In this document: piece after piece, positions 60,072-64,000 of the stretch | Numbering within the stretch: the first letter of the stretch is position 1 | Layout: each line of letters starts with the position of its first letter | NCBI RefSeq assembly: GCF_002797575.1 | Contig: NZ_PGTX01000002.1 | Coordinates: forward strand, 1 to 64,000 | DNA from: Polynucleobacter brandtiae | GTDB lineage: Bacteria; Pseudomonadota; Gammaproteobacteria; Burkholderiales; Burkholderiaceae | Reading direction: 5' to 3' | Length of the DNA stretch: 64,000 bases | Program-made: the position numbers and the translations under genes | Notes under the pieces: model-generated | Seen by the model: the letters and a program-made list of their open reading frames with translations, nothing else | Told to the model about the DNA's origin: nothing | Database searches by the model: none

Positions 60072-61698
60072 CAGTTAGTAATTCTGCGGCGCGTTGTGCA
60101 ATCATCATAGTCGGCGCTGCTGTATTGCCCGAGGTAATCGTTGGCATTGCGGAAGCATCGACAACCCGCAAATGATGCATACCGCGCACCCGTAGTTCAG
60201 AATCCAGTACGGCCATCGGGTCATCATCGCGCCCCATCTTACAAGTACCGACCGGATGAAAAATCGTAGTGCCAATATCACCAGCAGCCTTGATCAACTC
60301 TTCATCCGTTTGATACTGCTGACCAGGCTTATATTCCTCTGGCGAGTAAGGCTCTAGTGCAGCGCTCTGGATAATCTTTCGTGTGAGTCTTAAAGAGTCA
60401 GCAGCTACCTGTCGGTCATCTGCAGTCGATAAATAGTTGGGCGCAATGGTTGGTGGAGCCTCTGGGTCTAAGGAGCTAATGTGGACGCTGCCTCGCGAGC
60501 TGGGACGTACATTACAGACGCTTGCAGTGATGGCATTAAAGGCATGTAAGTCTTCGCCAAACTTTTCTAGGGATAAAGGTTGTACGTGGTATTCCACATT
60601 CGCGGATGGCTGATCAGGCGAGCTATAAGCAAAGGCCCCTAGCTGTGATGGCGCCATCGACATTGGGCCAGAACGCTTGAGAATGTATTCCAGCCCAATC
60701 AGCAATTTTCCCCACAGAGAATTGGCTTTGGTATTCAGTGTTTTGATACCGCTGACTTTATAGATCATGCGCAATTGCAAATGGTCTTGTAAGTTTTCAC
60801 CCACACCGGGTAAGTCAGCCACTACCGGAATCCCCAATTCCTGAAGGTGCGCTGCAGAACCTATTCCCGAACGCTCTAAAATTTGCACACTACCAATCGC
60901 GCCTGCACTCAAAATCACCTCACCTTGATGCGCAATATCGCAATGGGTCGTAATCGTTTTTCCATCGTGAATGTATTCCACGCCATAACAGTTTTTACTG
61001 GCCGGATCAATCAACAGCTTATTCACGATGGCTTCGGTAATCACCGTGAGGTTAGGCCGCTTAGCCGCATCTCGCAAAAATGCCTTTGCAGTATTGAGTC
61101 GCCAGCCTTTACGCTGACTGACATCAAAGTATCCAACCCCAAAGTTGTCGCCTTGGTTAAAGTCGTCTGATGCAGGAATACCCGCCTCTATTGCCGCCTG
61201 CCTAAAGACATCCATGACCGGCCAACGCAAACGTTGCTTCGATACAGTCCATTCACCACCTTTGCCATGCCACGCATTCGCTGCGCCATGATAGTCCTCG
61301 AATTCCTTGTAGCGACGCAAGGCATTTTTCCAAGACCAAGACGCATCGCCGGTTGCCTGAACCCAAGAGGCGTAATCCCCCTCCTGACCTCGCATATAAA
61401 TCATGCCGTTGATCGATGAGCATCCACCCAGTACTCGACCACGGGGATAGAGCAACGATCGGCCATTCAGTCCTTTTTCAGCTGCGGTCTTAAAACGCCA
61501 ATCCGCTCGAGGGTTATCGATGCAATATAAATAACCCACCGGAATATGGATCCAGATGTAATTGTCGTTTTTACCCGCCTCAATCAAGAGCACCCGCTTG
61601 GCAGGGTTCTCAGTCAGACGCTTGGCGAGCATACAGCCAGCGCTTCCCGCACCAATAATGATGTAGTCGTAGGATTGAGGGGGCAATGCTTGTGTCAT
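60064..61698 (-). CDS. GMC-family FAD oxidoreductase (choline/alcohol dehydrogenase-like)
   Basis: A 544-residue GMC flavoprotein: YDYIIIGAGSAGCMLAKRLT (FAD-binding), GRVLGGCSSINGMIYMRGQ (GMC signature 1), GEVILSAGAIGSVQILERSG (signature 2) and GTTIFHPVGTCKMGRDDD with the C-terminal catalytic His-Asn region (SGNTAAPTMMIAQRAAELL). It oxidises a primary alcohol to aldehyde or acid. It may be a choline dehydrogenase but betaine genes are absent, so the alcohol substrate is open. Overlaps the EamA gene. Confidence 0.85.
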   Translation of the reverse strand: MTQALPPQSYDYIIIGAGSAGCMLAKRLTENPAKRVLLIEAGKNDNYIWIHIPVGYLYCIDNPRADWRFKTAAEKGLNGRSLLYPRGRVLGGCSSINGMIYMRGQEGDYASWVQATGDASWSWKNALRRYKEFEDYHGAANAWHGKGGEWTVSKQRLRWPVMDVFRQAAIEAGIPASDDFNQGDNFGVGYFDVSQRKGWRLNTAKAFLRDAAKRPNLTVITEAIVNKLLIDPASKNCYGVEYIHDGKTITTHCDIAHQGEVILSAGAIGSVQILERSGIGSAAHLQELGIPVVADLPGVGENLQDHLQLRMIYKVSGIKTLNTKANSLWGKLLIGLEYILKRSGPMSMAPSQLGAFAYSSPDQPSANVEYHVQPLSLEKFGEDLHAFNAITASVCNVRPSSRGSVHISSLDPEAPPTIAPNYLSTADDRQVAADSLRLTRKIIQSAALEPYSPEEYKPGQQYQTDEELIKAAGDIGTTIFHPVGTCKMGRDDDPMAVLDSELRVRGMHHLRVVDASAMPTITSGNTAAPTMMIAQRAAELLTGE

Positions 61699-61792
61699 AT
61701 GCTTAAGATGAAATGATCATAAGAACCATAGTATCAATCATTTACGAGGTCGGAAACAGGGGATAAGACTCATATCCGTTTAAAATGGTCAC

Positions 61793-62320
61793 ATGCACGT
61801 TAACGAGAAGAACCGGACCCCAAAAAAAGAAGATCTGGATACAGGTCCCAGTAAGTCTGAACTGAAGCGTCAAATGACGGAGCGCCAGAAATTAGCTGAG
61901 GTTCTGGCCGCCCTTAGTAGCGATGCACTCAAAAGCGTTCCGATGGATGAGGCGATCAAAGTAGCTATTGCTGAAACACCCAAGATTAAGAGTTTTGAAG
62001 CCATTCGTCGTCATAAACAGTATCTTGGAAAGCTCATGCGCTTTTTAGATGAAGAAGAGCTAGAGACTATTCAGAAAAGATTGGATGCGATCCAGGGGGT
62101 CAGTAAGGCGGAAACTGCCAAACTGCATTTTTTAGAATCCTATCGCAACAAGTTGATTGCCAATGATGAGGCCTTTACTGCCATGATTGCGCAATATCCA
62201 GATATGGATATTCAGAATATGCGCACACTTATTCGTAATGCGCGTAAGGAAAAAGAAATGAGCAAACCGCCTAAGGCGTATCGCGAGATCTTTCGCGTTC
62301 TAAAAGATATGGGTATCTAA
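61793..62320 (+). CDS. darP: ribosome biogenesis factor DarP (YjgA)
   Basis: A 175-residue DUF615/YjgA protein: GPSKSELKRQMTERQKLAEV near the N-terminus, IKSFEAIRRHKQYLGKLMR and AYREIFRVLKDM at the C-terminus. It is highly charged and helical; DarP assists late assembly of the 50S subunit. It overlaps the acyltransferase stop by four bases at the convergent end. Confidence 0.93.
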   Translation: MHVNEKNRTPKKEDLDTGPSKSELKRQMTERQKLAEVLAALSSDALKSVPMDEAIKVAIAETPKIKSFEAIRRHKQYLGKLMRFLDEEELETIQKRLDAIQGVSKAETAKLHFLESYRNKLIANDEAFTAMIAQYPDMDIQNMRTLIRNARKEKEMSKPPKAYREIFRVLKDMGI

Positions 62321-63417
62321 AGCTTGAGCTTGAGCTTGAGTTTACGAGACGGTATTTCTACTAATTGATAGAGATAATTTGCAGCAACCCAACTTAGCAC
62401 CACTGCCACTAGCATCAGAGTGAGTGCAACTAGACCATCATGATGAGTATGCATTCCCCAGGCAATATAAATAGTGTTAGCCAACAGGATGAATGCAAAG
62501 TGCACTAAAAAAGCACAGTAGGACCTACGGCTACCCCACAAAATAGTGAGCACTGCAGTATGAAATCGGGCATGCTTTTCATCTTTGTAAGCCCTGCTAC
62601 CCCATATGATCAAAGCGAGCGCTACGAAATAGGCTAAGCAATTCCGAATCCAAAGGTCTTGCAAACTGGAGATCAGAATGACTACCCCAATCAAACCGAA
62701 CAATCCCTGCGCTAGGCAAGTCACGATGGTATCCACGGTAGGACTGCCCACTGCGTCACCCTGATTTTTGGCTAGGTATGCCAATACGCCTAAACCGTAA
62801 GAGCCAATAAAGTAGATGAAGTAATTCTCATACTCACTATGGCGATTGAAATACAGCAGTGAGGTGACAGCCAACCCAGTGGCCACCCAAATCAAAGAAC
62901 GAGAATTGGGCAAGAGCCCCATCAGAATCGCTAGTATAGAAAATAGTTGCCAATCAATAGCGACGTACCAGGCCCCAGCCGATATCGAGTCTAGGCCCAA
63001 GATACCCTGCAAGAAAAATAGATGCGCCAGCAATTGCCCCAAGGTTTCTGACTCACCTACAAATTCATCCTGAACCCAAAATCGCGCTATCCAGGCACAG
63101 CAAATCGTCAACAGTAATGCCACTAGGTAGGGCGTAAATAAACGCAGATAGCGATTGAAGATCAATTTCAATAGCGCTCGGGGATTTCTTAAATTGGTTT
63201 GAGAGCTCAAAGACTGAGCAGCCAAATAACCGCCCATCACCAGAAAGATTTGGACTGCATAACGCCCGTAATCGAACAAGAAGCCCATCAAGCCCGGCAG
63301 TAAGCTCTTCGCATCTTCTGCCAACTGCCCATAACTTGAGAAATGGTGCAGGATGATGAGTAAAGCGGCAAAAAGCTTTAAAAAATCAATGAGTAAGAAA
63401 TGGTTTTTTGACTGCAA
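62317..63417 (-). CDS. acyltransferase family (OafA-type) integral membrane protein
   Basis: A 366-residue membrane acyltransferase 3 protein with about ten helices. The catalytic region FAALLIILHHFSSYG has the conserved His, followed by the RxxR-type RYLRLFTPY and GAWYVAIDWQLFSI. Such proteins O-acetylate surface polysaccharides or glycolipids. The C-terminus is a KLKLKLKL tail made by three AGCTTG hexamers (62321-62338), a slippage-prone repeat. Start ATG 63417 with no strong Shine-Dalgarno. Confidence 0.82.
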   Translation of the reverse strand: MQSKNHFLLIDFLKLFAALLIILHHFSSYGQLAEDAKSLLPGLMGFLFDYGRYAVQIFLVMGGYLAAQSLSSQTNLRNPRALLKLIFNRYLRLFTPYLVALLLTICCAWIARFWVQDEFVGESETLGQLLAHLFFLQGILGLDSISAGAWYVAIDWQLFSILAILMGLLPNSRSLIWVATGLAVTSLLYFNRHSEYENYFIYFIGSYGLGVLAYLAKNQGDAVGSPTVDTIVTCLAQGLFGLIGVVILISSLQDLWIRNCLAYFVALALIIWGSRAYKDEKHARFHTAVLTILWGSRRSYCAFLVHFAFILLANTIYIAWGMHTHHDGLVALTLMLVAVVLSWVAANYLYQLVEIPSRKLKLKLKL

Positions 63418-63543
63418 AGCTTAATTTCAGTATTTCAAAGGGGGAAGGTAAATAAGAGAAGCGTAGCAACTGCCTGGGATGGCCTGACATTGCCTGAAAT
63501 TGCCTGGGCGGGATTTATATCGCCGCGCATGACCAACCACCAA

Positions 63544-63717
63544 CTACTTCGATTTGGTCTTACCCATAAGGGAGGCCAGCAAAGGATTTGTGCTGGCTAA
63601 ATCTTTCTTCGCCTTGGCTACTTCTTCCGCCGTGCCGGGCTTAGGCACCTTTGCAGCATTTTTCATACGCTGGGCAGTGGCTAAGCCGAGGTTTTTGTAG
63701 AGGTCGGTTTTTTTCAT
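63544..63717 (-). CDS. 57-residue conserved-looking small basic protein
   Basis: A short open frame not long enough for ordinary ORF listing: MKKTDLYKNLGLATAQRMKN, followed by AAKVPKPGTAEEVAKAKKDL and ASTNPLLASLMGKTKSK. It is rich in Lys and Ala, helical and without signal peptide. Codon choice looks like that of neighbours, and it starts at an ATG preceded by AGAGAAG. I do not know a family name. It is 37 bases downstream of the HdeD-like gene. Confidence 0.65.
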   Translation of the reverse strand: MKKTDLYKNLGLATAQRMKNAAKVPKPGTAEEVAKAKKDLASTNPLLASLMGKTKSK

Positions 63718-63754
63718 ACTTAAGTTGCTTCTCTTTTAATGGGTTACTTCAATA

Positions 63755-64000
63755 TTATTTCGTAATCGAGCGCGCAGCTAAACCTAGGAATAGCAATGAC
63801 CAGCCTTGTAGCAGTAATTCAATGGCAATGAGCAATCCTGGTAACCACAGACTACTCTGTGGATAGCCATTCATGATGAGCACGCCCATCAAGATAGAAA
63901 TTGCCGATGACAGCAACAGCCAAAACCATTCCTGAAAATGCCGATGCTGAAATGCCGACAGCAAACGAAGTCCACCCGTAACGAAGAAAATAGCCGCTAA
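63755..64000 (-). CDS. HdeD-like (DUF308) membrane protein, C-terminal part (cut by window end)
   Basis: The minus frame is open from the window edge to the stop at 63755, giving at least 81 residues: FFVTGGLRLLSAFQHRH, then EWFWLLLSSAISILMGVLIM, LWLPGLLIAIELLLQGWSLL and GLAARSITK. The repeated hydrophobic helices and GxxR...W pattern match the C-terminal half of HdeD/DUF308 acid-stress membrane proteins. The true start lies beyond 64000; the internal TTG at 63964 is not a start. Confidence 0.75.
   Translation of the reverse strand, partial: LAAIFFVTGGLRLLSAFQHRHFQEWFWLLLSSAISILMGVLIMNGYPQSSLWLPGLLIAIELLLQGWSLLFLGLAARSITK

Noticed and set aside
1-64000. CRISPR array or prophage
   Set aside because: No regular repeat-spacer arrangement and no phage structural genes were seen on either strand.

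Overview
The window looks like the chromosome of a free-living freshwater betaproteobacterium of the Burkholderiaceae, most likely Polynucleobacter or a close relative. This rests on gene content: two Bug-type tripartite tricarboxylate transporter binding proteins, DarP, DUF6352, DUF3820, a fused LivM-LivG, monomeric isocitrate dehydrogenase, a YdiJ-type FAD/Fe-S dehydrogenase, and compact, often overlapping operons of moderate-to-low GC. The genus is an inference. No rRNA, complete tRNA, CRISPR array or prophage is visible.

Layout. 1-4.4 kb: the cut-off start of an IS3-family transposase, then a leftward sulfur operon (two half-size YeeE/YedE thiosulfate-type permeases, a tiny Cys/Pro/Lys exported protein, an unknown protein, an exported rhodanese, a DUF2892 protein). 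Divergent from it is a 1-Cys peroxiredoxin gene with a perfect FNR-type box and an in-frame stop codon. 4.6-6.3 kb: two island-end remnants, each carrying the 3' end of a tRNA-Lys gene and its terminator, flank an AbiEii-like toxin/XRE antitoxin pair with a palindromic operator. 6.7-12.4 kb: a RodZ-like protein, YggT, and a leftward organic-acid operon (Bug protein, acyl-CoA ligase, citryl-CoA-lyase-like enzyme, SDR). 12.7-14.9 kb: ahpC and ahpF separated by strong alternative hairpins. 15-24 kb: the large FAD/Fe-S dehydrogenase and a heavy-metal RND efflux operon ending in a PII-like gene. 24-31 kb: a ribosome hibernation factor, a TerC-Usp fusion, a LysR-SbtA-DUF6671 unit, a phasin and a parvulin. 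31-37 kb: RsuA-type synthase and pterin dehydratase, then msrP-msrQ with a lipocalin, an MBL hydrolase and an SDR. 37-41 kb: a tetronate (threonate/erythronate-type) catabolic operon with its own Bug protein. 41-49 kb: isocitrate dehydrogenase, an MFS permease, DUF6352, FKBP, a lytic transglycosylase and an exported nuclease.

49-54 kb holds the two most interesting blocks. The first is a four-gene, tightly overlapping operon: a DUF6662 envelope protein, an exported FMN-binding protein, the flavin transferase ApbE, and a small four-helix membrane protein with membrane-buried histidines. It lies behind tandem Fur-box-like sequences and looks like an iron-regulated extracytoplasmic flavin electron-transfer chain that I cannot match to a described system. 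The second is a BigR-type persulfide-sensing locus: an ArsR regulator with two well-placed cysteines, an ETHE1-like MBL persulfide dioxygenase and a divergent TauE/SafE exporter around an AT-rich inverted repeat.

54-64 kb: a complete branched-chain amino-acid ABC system (LivK, H, M-G fusion, F), an EamA exporter overlapping a GMC oxidoreductase, darP, an acyltransferase, a 57-codon small gene, and an HdeD-like gene cut by the window end. Most operons fit an organism that scavenges small organic acids and amino acids while handling peroxide, sulfur and metal stress.
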